DNA of 64,000 nucleotides from Berghia stephanieae (taxonomy: Eukaryota; Mollusca; Gastropoda; Nudibranchia; Aeolidiidae), in assembly GCA_034508935.3 (NCBI GenBank), contig CM067448.1, positions 51,872,664-51,936,663 of the forward strand, given 5' to 3'. Under the pieces are notes generated by a model. The model saw only the letters and a list, made by a program, of their open reading frames with translations. It made no database searches and had not been told where the DNA came from. Numbering within the stretch: the stretch's first letter is position 1; each line of letters opens with the position of its first letter. Both the position numbers and the translations under genes were made by a program. Below are positions 40,577 through 54,887 of the stretch, in pieces.

Positions 40577-43500
40577 TAATAAAAGAGTGCCTAACATATG
40601 ATTTGTTCTGTATGATTTTTGTTTTGTTTGTTTGTTGCTTTAGGTCTCTTCCAACACAATTGAGGTTATATGAGAGACCGCTGAAACAAAAAAACAAGCA
40701 ATCTAACAAAAATAGTACAAATGTTAATCAAAATCATAACCTAAAGATATCATAAGCTAAATTATAAATAACCAAGAACAAACAGGCAGAAGATTTACAG
40801 AGAAAAAAAATATCCCTGTCAAAAATACAATCACAAACCAAAGAAGCAGGATAGGCTAGTAAAGAGAAGAAGAAACGACATCACTATCGGATCGTACACC
40901 CATGCGAACATCATAGGTATATGATTCAAGGGGAGCAATGAAATTTAATTTTGGTTCCATCATGCCTGCTGGTAAAAATAAATATAACATTAGAAATACA
41001 GATCAATGGGAAACGAGATGACAAGACACAACATTAGAAATACAGATCTATGGGAAATGAGATGACAAGACACAACATAAGAAATACAGATCTATGGGAA
41101 ATGAGATGACAAGACACAACATTAGAAATACAGATCTATGGGAAATGAGATGACAAGACACAACATTAGAAATACAGATCTATGGGAAATGAGATGACAA
41201 GACACAACATAAGAAATACAGATCTATGGGAAATATGATAGCAAGACACAACATTAGACATACAGATCTATGGGAAATATGATGGCAAGACACAACATTA
41301 GAAATACAGATCTATGGGAAATGTGATGACAAGACACAACATTAGAAATACAGATCTATGGGAAATGTGATGACAAGACACAACATTAGAAATACAGATC
41401 TATGGGAAATGAGATGACAAGACACAACATTAGAAATACAGATCTATGGGAAATGACATGACAAGACACAACATTAGAAATACAGATCTATGGGAAATGA
41501 GATGACAAGACACAACATTAGAAATACAGATCTATGGGAAATATGATAGCAAGACACAACATTAGAAATACAGATCTATGGGAAATATGATGGCAAGACA
41601 CAACATTAGAAATACAGATCTATGGGAAATGTGATGACAAGACACAACATTAGAAATACAAATCTATGGGAAATGTGATGACAAGACACAACATTAGAAA
41701 TACAGATCTATGGGAAACGAGATGACAAGACACAACATTAGAAATACAGATCTATGGGAAATGAGATGACAAGACACAACATAAGAAATACAGATCTATG
41801 GGAAATGAGATGACAAGACACAACATTAGAAATACAGATCTATGGGAAATGAGATGACAAGACACAACATTAGAAATACAGATCTATGGGAAATGAGATG
41901 ACAAGACACAACATAAGAAATACAGATCTATGGGAAATATGATAGCAAGACACAACATTAGACATACAGATCTATGGGAAATATGATGGCAAGACACAAC
42001 ATTAGAAATACAGATCTATGGGAAATGTGATGACAAGACACAACATTAGAAATACAGATCTATGGGAAATGTGATGACAAGACACAACATTAGAAATACA
42101 GATCTATGGGAAATGAGATGACAAGACACAACATTAGAAATACAGATCTATGGGAAATGACATGACAAGACACAACATTAGAAATACAGATCTATGGGAA
42201 ATGAGATGACAAGACACAACATTAGAAATACAGATCTATGGGAAATATGATAGCAAGACACAACATTAGAAATACAGATCTATGGGAAATATGATGGCAA
42301 GACACAACATTAGAAATACAGATCTATGGGAAATGTGATGACAAGACACAACATTAGAAATACAAATCTATGGGAAATGTGATGACAAGACACAACATTA
42401 GAAATACAGATCTATGGGAAATGAGATGACAAGACACAACATTAGAAATACAGATCTATGGGAAATATGATAGCAAGACACAACATTAGAAATACAGATC
42501 TATGGGAAATATGATGGCAAGACACAACATTAGAAATACAGATCTATGGGAAATGTGATGACAAGACACAACATTAGAAATACAAATCTATGGGAAATGT
42601 GATGACAAGACACAACATTAGAAATACAGAACTATGGGAAATGAGATGACAAGACACAACATTAGAAATACAGATCTATGGGAAATATGATAGCAAGACA
42701 CAACATTAGAAATACAGATCTATGGGAAATATGATGGCAAGACACAACATTAGAAATACAGATCTATGGGAAATGTGATGACAAGACACAACATTAGAAA
42801 TACAAATCTATGGGAAATGAGATGACAAGACACAACATTAGAAATACAAATCTATGGGAAATGTGATGACAAGACACAACATTAGAAATACAGATCTATG
42901 GGAAATGTGATGACAAGACACAACATTAGAAATACAGAACTATGGGAAATGACAAGCGAAGGGAGAAATAAAGGAGGAAATTAAAAGGAGATGAAAAAAA
43001 AAAAAATCTTTTTGAAAGCTGTTATATTCATTTTTTCCTCATAACTTTTTGCAGGCCACAGTGTCTAGCAACTGAGTATTCACTTTGACAAATGACACAT
43101 GAATTTTGACAAGATCAATCACATACCGTTGGAAAGTTTGATATAACAGGCAACATGCACACAGGCATTGCTCGAAGAACCCATTTCATCACATGGGTCT
43201 GAGACTGGGAGCTCATTCCATCCACACCTGCCTAGAGAATTTAAAAGAAAAATAAAGCGCATTAAAAAATTAAGCTCAATATTAATAATTTTGTTCGTTT
43301 TTAAGGGTTTTACGGCGCTTGCAACACATTTAGGTCATATCAGTGCCAGCAAAAAGATAGACAATGGGATAGTAAAAAGTCCTACAATTACAATTAAAGC
43401 ACCAGGACAGGAATAAGATTCTTCCCCCTATCCACTTGAGAAAATGACTTGTTGTGTCTTAAATAATAACCCGTCTAACATCATAAAAAACTGTAGCCAA

Positions 43501-46500
43501 TTAATGGTTAAAAGTTTTTTAAAAATTTAAAAATCACGTATTTGTGGCCACAGGTCACTGAAAGACAAATAAACAACCATACAAAAAAGAAAAGGTTTAA
43601 ATAATTCAACTTACCTCAATGGTCAAGAGGAAAGTGGCTGATGTCATGAGAGGCAACATGTAAAACGGCTGGGCTATGGTCAGGTCTGGGAACCACAGAC
43701 ATCCTCCAGTCTTCATGCTTTCTACGGGCAAGTTTGCCATGCCTCGCAGACCCACAAACACCGACACAAAGATGGGAAGCTGGGGGAACAAAGCAGCAAA
43801 ATGAGCAGTTAAGACTATTATAATGCAAATGTTGCTGATTCAAGGTGAAAAAAAAACAAAAAAAAAACCCAGTGTAACCCCTGGATAACGACATCGCCCG
43901 GGACCGTAAAGTTATGTTGTTTTTGTTTGTTTTTAAGGGTTTTACGGCGCTTGCAACACATTAAGGTCATATCAGCGCCAGTAAAAAGGAAGAAAATGGG
44001 AAAGTAAAAAGTTCTAGAAATACAATTAAAGCACCCAAGAAAAGGGAAGACAAAAGGGGAGTTGGTTCAAATAGGAAACATGTAGATTCCAAGAGCACAT
44101 TATCAAAGTACTGAGTTTGCGATCACCTAAAAGTCTCATCCAGACACAACCATAGGTCCCCACTAAGAGGAATACACTCAAATGTTTACAAATCATATAT
44201 ATAATATGTATACAAAACATAATACGGTGCATAACAGAGATGATTTACAAGGGAAAAAAAATATCATCTCCCAAATCTAACTACACACTTGACTGTTTCC
44301 ATCTCAGCCAGGGCCAGAATAAAACCAAGTAATCTCTTTCCAAGATCAAGACAGAATGCAAGTTGGAAAACAGATAGAGAGGGATAGAAGACGCAGTAAG
44401 TTAAGTACCTCCCTGCCCACTATGGGAGGTCGGGAACCCCACCCAGGAAGTTATGTTGTTATCCAGAGGTTGCGCTGTAATGGTATTGACAACAATGTAA
44501 TGGAATAAAATCTTTAATTCAAATTGTGCGGCTATATGGATGCAAAATAAATACAGGGTTTGAGATGAGAGAGGACATAGGATTTGAAAAGCTTTTATTC
44601 CTAATACGATCAATGGAATTATCTTAGATTATTACTGTTATACATCTTTAGAACAACAGTGGTGGTCCTATCTTTATCTAAAAATTTGTGTCAAAAATAA
44701 AAAATCTCAAAAAGTAATAATAACAATAATAATCACAATGATCATAATAATAATCAAAATAATTATAATAATAATAATAATATAATTATATTAATAATCA
44801 AAATAATAATAATAGTCACAATAACAATAATAACTTCAAATTGAGACCAAATAACAACAACAAAAGTCATCATCTAACTTCTATGTCATGGCACAAGACT
44901 GAAGGGCTAGAGCTCAGGTGGTTGCTGGTTCGAAAAAGTAAGTAAGTAAGTAAGTAAGAGACCAAAAAAAAACAACTCCAACCAAAGATTACCTGGAAAA
45001 GTGGCATCATGAGTTGACCAAAAGGTTTGACGTTGTTTCTTTTCATATAATCCCCGAGCTCTCCACCGTATTGCATTGCTGAAAAGAAGAAAAAAAAAAT
45101 CAACAACTGTCAACGCTCTTGACTTTGATAGAAAATCCATCAACAAGTCTACTTAAGTATCGATGCTATGCATTTAGGAAAAAAACTCACAACATCCACC
45201 AGCCAAATTTAACATACTTGACTTGACTTAGATGCCTTTCGCGTCTCGACCGAAAGATCGGGTCGCCTTGGCTGTTTCCAGTATTTCCTGTGTGAGGTGT
45301 CTCCAATATTGCCGGTCCTCTGCTAGGGTTCTCAGATTTTCAAGGTCCCCTGCCGTTATGAGACTAATGCTTTGTCCAAGTGTTGTGAGGTTTTTGTTTA
45401 GGATCACAGGGAGTGTTGTGATCGGTCTTCCTCTGAAAATTTAACATACCGACACACAAAATTGTGTGTAACCTTAAATGTTTATAGTCTGATTGATAAA
45501 ATTTACTGACAGACTGGCTAAATATAATAACAAAGAGCTGAGTGATATCAACTTGAGCTATAATATCCACTAAACGTGCTCAAAGCGGTTTACAAAGGAT
45601 CCCTGACCAACAGTGACATGAAACATGTAGAACTAGACATGACGCCTGGTAGGCGATATTACAAATTTTTTTTCTGACAGAGACAACGCTGTTGACGGCC
45701 AGATACTCATTTTACATCTGAGTACGGTCAGAGAATGTGAGTAAAGAGCCTTTTCCAAGGACTCAAGCTTAAAAATAGGATTAATAACAAGCCTGGGCAA
45801 TTAGACCATGCTAGAAATATTATAATTGATAATTTAAATTAATGAATATATTTACTCTTTATTGACGATATAAATAGTATCCACTTATAAATCTGATATG
45901 ACCCACCCAGATAACACTATATTGAACGCCCTATATGAACGTCCATGGCAACAAACAGATAAAATAGTGTATGATTGTTAAAAATGCTTAAATAATAAAC
46001 ATTTAATAATACATACACTCCTTAGCAAAGGTATATGTGTATTATGAGCAAAAATACATAAGAATACGCATTTTTTAATGTAAGGTTGGCAACAATCTAT
46101 AATTACGCTGTACAAATGCTCAATTGAAAGGAACGTCTGCTGCTACAGTTTGAAAATCTTATCTGACCCTGCATATTTTGAAAAAAATGTTTCAAAATTT
46201 TGCAAAGAATATAATGAATTTTGCAGAAAAAAATAAGTAAATGTTGCAGAGAAAATAATGAATTTTGCAGAAAAAAATAAGTAAATTTTACATAGAAAAT
46301 AATGAATTTTGCAGAAAAAAAATAAGTAAATTTTGCAAAGAAAATAATGAATTTTGCAGAAAAAATAAGTAAATTTTGCAGGTTTCTAAATATGTTGCAT
46401 TACACCTAACAACTAACTGCGTTCAACCAGTGCAATAAGCTAACCCAGTGGAATTACGCAATTTCAAACTCGAAATTATGGGACAAAAATGACACATTTT

Positions 46501-46982
46501 GCCAAAAATTATGCTGATTTGTAAATAGGCACAATTTGGGAAAACAAAATTACAATAAAAAATTACTCCAGTAATCTTCATCATCGCTGGGAATGCAAAT
46601 TTCTCAAAACTAAAAAAAAAGAATCAAACAATTTGTGAAAAATCTGCAAAAAGTACAGATTTTGCGATTGTCATGCACATCAGAAAATTTTCCCTAGCTT
46701 TGCGGCCGCAAGCTGTGCAAAAAACCCGCTGGGCCAGTCTTATGCAGGATATAGAATGGCTAGAGTGATGAGAAAACTCTTCAACACCAACAACTCACCC
46801 TCCATCATGTTTCCCCTTGTCCTGGCATCTGTAAATTTCTCCTGTAACCTCTGTACAGTCGGCATGTGGTTCATGAGATGAATAGTCATTCTCTGGGATT
46901 TTATAACGATGGGAAACAGGCAGAGTCTCACCATCAAAGTACCTGAAATAGATTATAACCAATTTTGAATATAATAATAATA

Positions 46983-47053
<71 letters not shown>

Positions 47054-47582
47054 TATAATATTAATCTTTATTGTCCAAATAGGCAATTATTGTTACGTTA
47101 CAGCTCTTGTATAGGGGAAAAAAGTAATTAAAATAGTAGTAATAATGATGATAATAATACTGATAGTAATGATGATAGTAATAAAATAATAATAATAATA
47201 ATAATAATTATTAATAATAATAAAGAAGAAGAAGAAGAAGAAGAAGAAGAAGAAGAAGAGAAGAAGAAGAAGAAGAAGAAGAAGAAGAAGAAGAAGAAGA
47301 AGAAGAAGAAGAAGAAGAAGAAGAAGAAGAAGAAGAAGAAGAAGAGAAAAACTGTAGTATACCCAGGGTTACTTTTACCCCATGCCTATTTATTGAACTT
47401 TTCTTGAGACAAATTACAGACGTGGTATCAAAGCTAATGTTCTTAATTTTTACATGTTAATGGTAGTAGAATAAAACTTTCTGTGCACATGCTCATTTTT
47501 AATACATTTTTTTCCAATTTTGAAAAGTAGCAAAAATCTCTAGGATTGAGTGAGTTAATAAGAGATAAAACAGCAAGTCATT

Positions 47583-47619
<37 letters not shown>

Positions 47620-48334
47620 AATAGAGCAATAATCTAGCGCTGCTTTAATTGTAATTATAAAACTAGGAAATGTGTATTACTATCCCATTTTCTTCCTTTT
47701 TACTGGCGCTGATATGACCTTAATGAGTTGCAATCGCCGTAAAACCCTTAAAAACAAACAAACAAAACCTTTTGTAACCAAGTGAGCTCTCTTGGTGGGA
47801 TCCTGTGTTACACGAGCATTTAAATAGTGCAAAAGCAACTAAAAATGCTCAAAGTGTTTTACAAATGGTCCCTGGCCAACAGCAACACTTATCTCTTCTT
47901 TTTCTCTTGGATATCATGCATAGCAACTGTTATTTTTTTGTTTCATATCAGCGCCGTAAAAAGGAAGAAAATGGGATAGTCAAAAAATTCTAGAATTATA
48001 ATTAAAGCACTCAAGACAAAGGGGAATTGGTTCAAATAGGAAACAGATGTAGATTCCAAAAGCATACCATCTGTGTACTTAGCTTAAGATCACCTAACAG
48101 TCTCACACAGACTCTAGCATAGGATCCCACTAAGAGGAATGCACTCAAATGTTTACAAGATATGCTCAAAACAAAAAATAACTATCAGTACATAACAGAG
48201 AGATGATTTACAAAGAAAAAAATATATCATCTCCCAAAACCAACACTTTACATTTGACTGTTTCTCTCTCAGCCAAGGACTTTGGCAAGGGCCAGGACAA
48301 AACAAAGTAATCGCATTCCAATAACAATAATAAA

Positions 48335-48407
<73 letters not shown>

Positions 48408-51400
48408 GACAAAATGACTGGAATCACAAAGTGAACAAAATAATAAAATAATTCCAATCAATTTGTCTCTCAAAACCTGAAATAAAAATCTGAATATACA
48501 AGGGAAAAAAAAAAAAAATCAGAAAAAAAGTCATGAAATTTTGACTATGTGCGGCTATGTGGTCTTGTGGTATGACACTCGCTTTCGAATCAGAAGGTCC
48601 TGGGTTCGAGTCTCGCTCGGCGCATTGGAAAAGACACTTTACTCACATTCTCTTATCGTACTCAGGTGTAAAATGAGTATCTGGCCATCAACAGCGTTGT
48701 CTCTGCGGAAAAAAACTGTAATATCGCCTAACAGGCATTATGTCTTATTCTACATGATATGTGTTGCTATAAGGGATGTAAATGGCAAATAAAAAAAAAT
48801 TCTGAAACCAACTCGCACACTCCTTTTAAAAAAATTGAAACTACAGATGTATTTGTAAAAAGCTAATTTTAACTAGTAGAGTATGTGTAGCCAATTTATC
48901 ACTATGATAATATATATACTGCATAAAACTAAGACCTATTGATGAAGTGGAGATTTCTACTTTCCTTTAAAGAAAGATCTATGATCATCACCTGATTTCA
49001 TCTTCTTGGATGGTTGTTTAATTATGATACTTTTATCACTGCTACCACCACTACAAGTAGGCCTACTACTATCACAACTACTACTACTACTACTACAAAC
49101 ATCAGTATCAACAAATTTCCTTTTCAAAGAAGGCATTGAAATTTCTTTTTCTTCTGTTTTAGATAATGGACCAGTGGGCTTATTTTGCTCTATTGCTATC
49201 CTTACTTCATCTGCTCTTTGATGGACTGATACTTTTTTAATTTTTGAAACCTTTGCCTTTGCTGGCTTTTCATGTTTAGTCTTCATTCTCTTTCCAGCTG
49301 TTTGCATGTAGTAGCAAAGGGCTGAATCGACAGGACTATGTACAGGATCTTCTCTATGGAAATACTCTACACAGCTCTTTTCACATTTAAGGAATTTGTA
49401 TTTAATCTTGTGGATGGCTTCATAAGTCCCTACATCTAATCTGTTTGTTGTGCCTGTGATTATATTATTCATTACACTGAAAGATGATTCTACTCTAGGC
49501 CCTGTGAAGATAGAAAGACAAGCTCTTATTACCGGACCTAGTATTTCATATTGGGGGTTTGATATCACCTCTGTCCACCACCTATCTAATTTCTTCTCTT
49601 TTATTGATGAAATAAATTTGGTATCACTTTGGAGGGTGGAAGCTGCTGTAGAAAATGTATCTTTATCCTCAGGTTTGACTATGGTTGGCAATAAATCATA
49701 AATATCTTGTAAGCCTAATGAAGCCCTGCTATGACCACATAATTCTGGATCAATTGTTGAAAGGAGAGCTAGGTTTTTATTGGTAATGGGAAGCTTGAAC
49801 TTAAGATATTTCCCTGTCTCTCTGAAAGCTGACAGCACTGTTTTCCTGAATGCATTTGCTTCCTGACTATCCATGTCAATTAAAATCTTCTGAGTAGCAT
49901 CACCTACATAAATTCTTTTCAAAGGATGTATCTTATCACAATCAATGCTGATTTTGCTGATGTCCCTACTAAACTCATTTACATATTCATGAGTCAAGAA
50001 GCAAGTCAAAAAAGTCTTAAAAACTAACACAGCCTCATCAAAAAGTCGATGCACCATTGGCTCTTTCTTTTCAAAGGTAAGAATGAAACTCTTAAAGAGA
50101 GGAAGAATGCTGACAATGGTATTAACTAGTAATAAACTTTCTTTTGATTTCATAAAGAGTTTGCAAACTATCCTCCTGTTTCTCTCCCTGCCTGCTGGTG
50201 TAAGTTTTTTGTTTTTAAGTCTGTGTAAAATGAGCATTATCCTAGTCTTAGAGTCTTTCTTTACATGTCTAAGAAGAGCAGATATTTTTTGTTGTTGTTC
50301 TTTCTTTTCTTCTACAGTGAGCCAAACTGAATAAAAAATTGTAAGGGCATCTTTTATCTCTAAGAATCTAACTGAGGCATCATAAATTGACATCCATCTA
50401 TGTCCAGCTCTCTGAATGGGAGTGTGCTCTGGCAACTCCATCAGTCTACAAATTTCCTTCAAGTCATCTCGTATATCTGAACTATAATCAAAGTCACCAA
50501 ATAAATCATCCAAGAGCCTGATAAGCATCCCCTTACTATCAAGAATTGATGTGAATTTCTTCACAGCATTGTGAATATGGTGACAAACATCTCCATCAAT
50601 ATCAATGATGTGAGGTGCAACTTCCTTTAATCTAGTCTGAAAGCCATTTAATGAGCCCCTCATATAAGCAGCTGAGTCAGAAAGCACTGAAATCAAATTT
50701 GTAAAAGGTATCTGATCTTTTAAAAACTGGTTCCTAACAGCCTCAAACACTGTCTCTGCATTTACAATTGTCATTTCAATGCTAGCATATAAATCACAAA
50801 CACTTTTCTTCAAATGATTACAATAGTAACAAACTAAAACATTAAGAACTCTCTTTTTTGACCCCTTAGAAGTTGATTCATCAATATTAAGTGAAAAGGG
50901 ACTATTTTGCAAGACTTTGACCAGGCGGACATGCTCCAGTTCAGATAAGCCATAGCGGAGCTTGTAAGTGGCTGTTTGTCTCTCCATGTGCATTTGAGCT
51001 AATGATTTTTGATCTTTTGCTAATTCCTGTGCAAATTGAATAAGGTGAGGTGCCATGGAAAGAGGTAGAGTATGCTCGGCCATAAAAGAACACAGGAAAG
51101 CCTCCTGGTGAGTAATTCTATCCTTTTGTGAAACTGGCCTGGGGCCAGTAGGCACAGTGGAGTCTTCCCTAGCAAGTCCTAAACTATCTAAATTAGGAGC
51201 TGCTCCATATGGGAGAGGCAATGTTGTCAAACTAGAAGATGAAAATGTTCCATCTATTTTGTCTCTGGTAGCTTGCATGGCTGCTGGGAGTCTTTGATTT
51301 GAAATATCTATGGCTCTGTTACGTTCGTGTGATTTACTTTTAGAGTGAACTTTTAGGCATCGAACACCACCTCCACTATATTTAATCTCAGATTTACAAA

Positions 51401-54400
51401 GGCAACACCATGCAAACCCATCCTTCTCTATCTTTCTGATGTAACTTGAAAAGAAATCCCCCAGATTGTCTTTAAGGGATAACCATTCCCATCTAAATTT
51501 GTTTGTTGATGTTACATCTATAACATCAATAGGAGATTGTCTATCAACAAATCGATGTTTTGATTTTGATTCAGTCACCTTTGTTGATGCCATTTTCAAA
51601 AACGCCTGTCTAAATTTATAACTACAAAGAACTAAAGTGAAGAAAAGTGGTGAATCTAAAATAAAGATTGAGGATTCTCAGTTTAAAAATCACCCGATGC
51701 CGAGATCTGATTGACTGATTGTGATTGATTCTGTAAGTTCACTCTCTTACTAAGACCCAAACAAAACAACGTGATTGGATCGTCCTAGAATTTTCTAGAA
51801 TCTTATCTAAGTATCAGAATTACGAATCCAAAACCAGAGAAATCAATGTAACATAAATTTAAAACAAACACATGCGACAGTAACAAAATAGATTTGCTAA
51901 AAATATCAACTTAGCTTCGGGTTTCAACCAAGAAGAAATTCACAAATTCCGCCACACTTCAACAAGCATCCATTGATTTGCGAAAAAGGAAAACAAAACA
52001 TCCGGTAGTGGTATTTATACATTATGTTCGATATGTAGCCAAAGTGGCTATTTACCGAACAAAATTTCAGAATTTTTTTTTCTGAAAAACCTCTATTACT
52101 GCGATGTAGTTCAGAATCAGTCAGAAATTTTCTGTCTGAATTCATGGCCTGGAAATAACGTTATCACGTTTGTAGTGAAAATAACCTCTTCCGCACCAAA
52201 CAGCAAGTGGAGTGTTTCAGTGCACACAGAAAGTGCTTGTCATGCCTGGGCCTATATGCACCATATTATATTACAGTAGTATTTAATAATACGTTTTTGT
52301 TAAAATATTTTGTTTTATCAATTTGATCTATTTATATTCTTTTTATTTTCATTTTTTTTTCTTATGAATTGAAATATTCTGAATTCAGAAAAATTCTGAA
52401 AGATTTACATCCCTGTCTGCTATTGGTCAGGGACCCTTTGTAAAGCGCTTTGAGCACATTTAGTGGATATTGCGCTATATTAAATTAAAAAAAAAAAAGT
52501 CATGAAATTTCGACTTGCCTACAATTATACTCCCCCACCACGGAAGGCCAAGGCCGGCATGCAGAAACTCCAGCCCTTGCTGCACCAAACCAGATGGCCA
52601 GAATGAACCGAGACCCAACGACTGCAGGGTGGGCTCTCCCAGGGCATTCAGAGACTGGGCAAGGTCAGCCACGGCAGAGGTGGATTCTGGGATAGGCGGT
52701 GATGGTGGTATGTAGTCTGGCGGTGGGATGAAGTTGGAGGTATCTGGAACCTAAGAAAGAAGATTGTTTTAAAATTAGTATACTATATATACATACTTAA
52801 GTCAGTAAATACACACCAAAAAAAAATAATTAAAAATTGAACACCTTTAGAACGAGTTAACAAAATATGACTAAAACAATTGTAGGCCGGTTTTCTAAAA
52901 CTCATTAAGTCGATTTTTCTACTTTTTGAGATTTTCCGTCCAATGAGATAAATTGAAATGTACAAATTTTATTTTAAGCATCAATTACCACAAGAATTTC
53001 CTTAGATTTGTGTGAATTGGAAGTTTAAATATGATAAAATAATAAACTGAATAGGGGAAATAATCCTCAATATCTCAAAATGGAAAAAAAAAACGAAGTT
53101 AGGGAGTTTTGGAAAAGGACTCTTCAACTGTAATGTAAGACAAGATAGAATTCCATTTTAAACGGTTGAGTTAGTTTCTTTATATCGAGTATCACAAAAG
53201 ATCGGAAGGATTTTAAACCTTAGATGGCAAGCAACGTCATGTTAATAATATGTCACGGCGAGTAACCAGGTACACATTCATTCCTGTTGAATGGTGTATG
53301 TGTATAAAATGTTTTAGCCAAGGGGACCAGAGTATTGATACCACTGTCACCAATCCAGACATTGACCATGCTTTAAATTGCTCGACATGATCATAAGAAA
53401 ACAAACGATAACCAAGTCTCAGACAGCTACAATATTCTATCAGATAAAGAAGAAAGATCACTAAGTTTCATAACCAAAAATTATAAATGAAACGAGTTGT
53501 AAAAAGTGATAAACAAAAATGAACAGAACAGCTTCAAAAAAGAACAAAATACCAAACACAGAAAGTTTCGGGCTCAAAACCCTTCTTTAGTCAACAACAA
53601 AACACAATGATCTGGTTTTATAGTTATATTTTCATTGTTTCTTGTTGATGGTTGAAGAAGGGTTTTGAACCCGAAACGTTCCGTGTTTGGTATTTTGTTC
53701 TTTTATTTTTAAGCTGTTATATCCATTTTTGTTTATTACTTTTTACAGTTCACAGCTTGGTATCACAAATCATATGAACATGAACATACATTTCCAGATG
53801 CTGAAGAACTGTTGTTTCTGAAGACTGTGCTAGACAAAGGAACGACATACTGTAGACGAAGTGGCTTGGGTGAAAAAGGCTGGAGTAGTCTCCCATTTTT
53901 TAGACATCCTCTGGAAACTGCAGACACGTGTGAAAAGCTGCATTTCTGGAATGGTTGAAATTGAGTTGATGGTTAGAGGTAGATTATTCTTACACAATCA
54001 GATTTCAAGTGAGTAAATGGAGGAGAGTCTAGCTTGTTATAACAGATGGCTGATTGTCTAAAATGTAGTGTATACATATATTCTTTTTTTTTTTACAAGT
54101 TTCATTGCAATAAAATTTGTTATAAATAGTATGTTAGTACAGCTTCTGGATATGTTACCTGACATACAACATAATATATGTTACAGTTACAGTTACAGTG
54201 AATGACATAACCAGTAGCCAGTAGTCTTTTTGGAAAGGAAGTGTCAATTGCCAAGGAGTGAGTCCTTGGTAGTTGACGGTTCATCAATTGCCAAGGAGTC
54301 AAATTAGAACTCTTCAGCCGCATGTGGTGATTTCAGTCGGGCCTCAATCAGCTGCATGTGGTGATTTCAGTCAAGCCTCGATTTGCGCGCATACGAATCT

Positions 54401-54798
54401 CGAACCCCGTCACTTTCTTTTCTTCCATTCGCCATTCACTCATTCCTTGTCAATCGTTGTGGAAAGGATCAAGTCCACACTTGTTGGCATTTGTTTTTAA
54501 TTTTTATGTCTTTTCACGAATTCCAAGATGATTTAAAATAATATCAAACAAAAATTACTGTTGATTTCGGATTCAGCGGGGAAAAAAAAACAGAAGGACG
54601 AGGTGGCAAATCCCTGCCAAGATGTCCTAGATTAAAAAAGAAAAATAAGATTTCCTTTATTTTAAAGGAAATATACTGCACATCGTCTTAATACGGAATA
54701 ATTAACGTAAAACATTTGTGCAACAAGATCAATCCGTGGCATTAATAGTAAATAGTTGATGATCTACCAACTGGCAAGGTCCGTAACAAAAAGAGGAA

Positions 54799-54887
<89 letters not shown>

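Larger units (their letters stand above)
48548..52484 (+). mobile_element. SINE1 interrupted by the full-length hAT
   Basis: SINE head and body (48548-48770) and tail (52416-52484) belong to one SINE1. The break is at TGCTAT, which occurs on both sides. Confidence 0.85.

Noticed and set aside
40985-42955. CRISPR-like array
   Set aside because: Units are contiguous near-identical 44-mers with no unique spacers, in an animal intron; this is a minisatellite.
48957-51599. Domesticated host BED-finger gene nested in OXA1L
   Set aside because: It is flanked by inverted ends and an approximate 8-bp duplication that splits a SINE, so an ordinary hAT transposase is the simpler reading.
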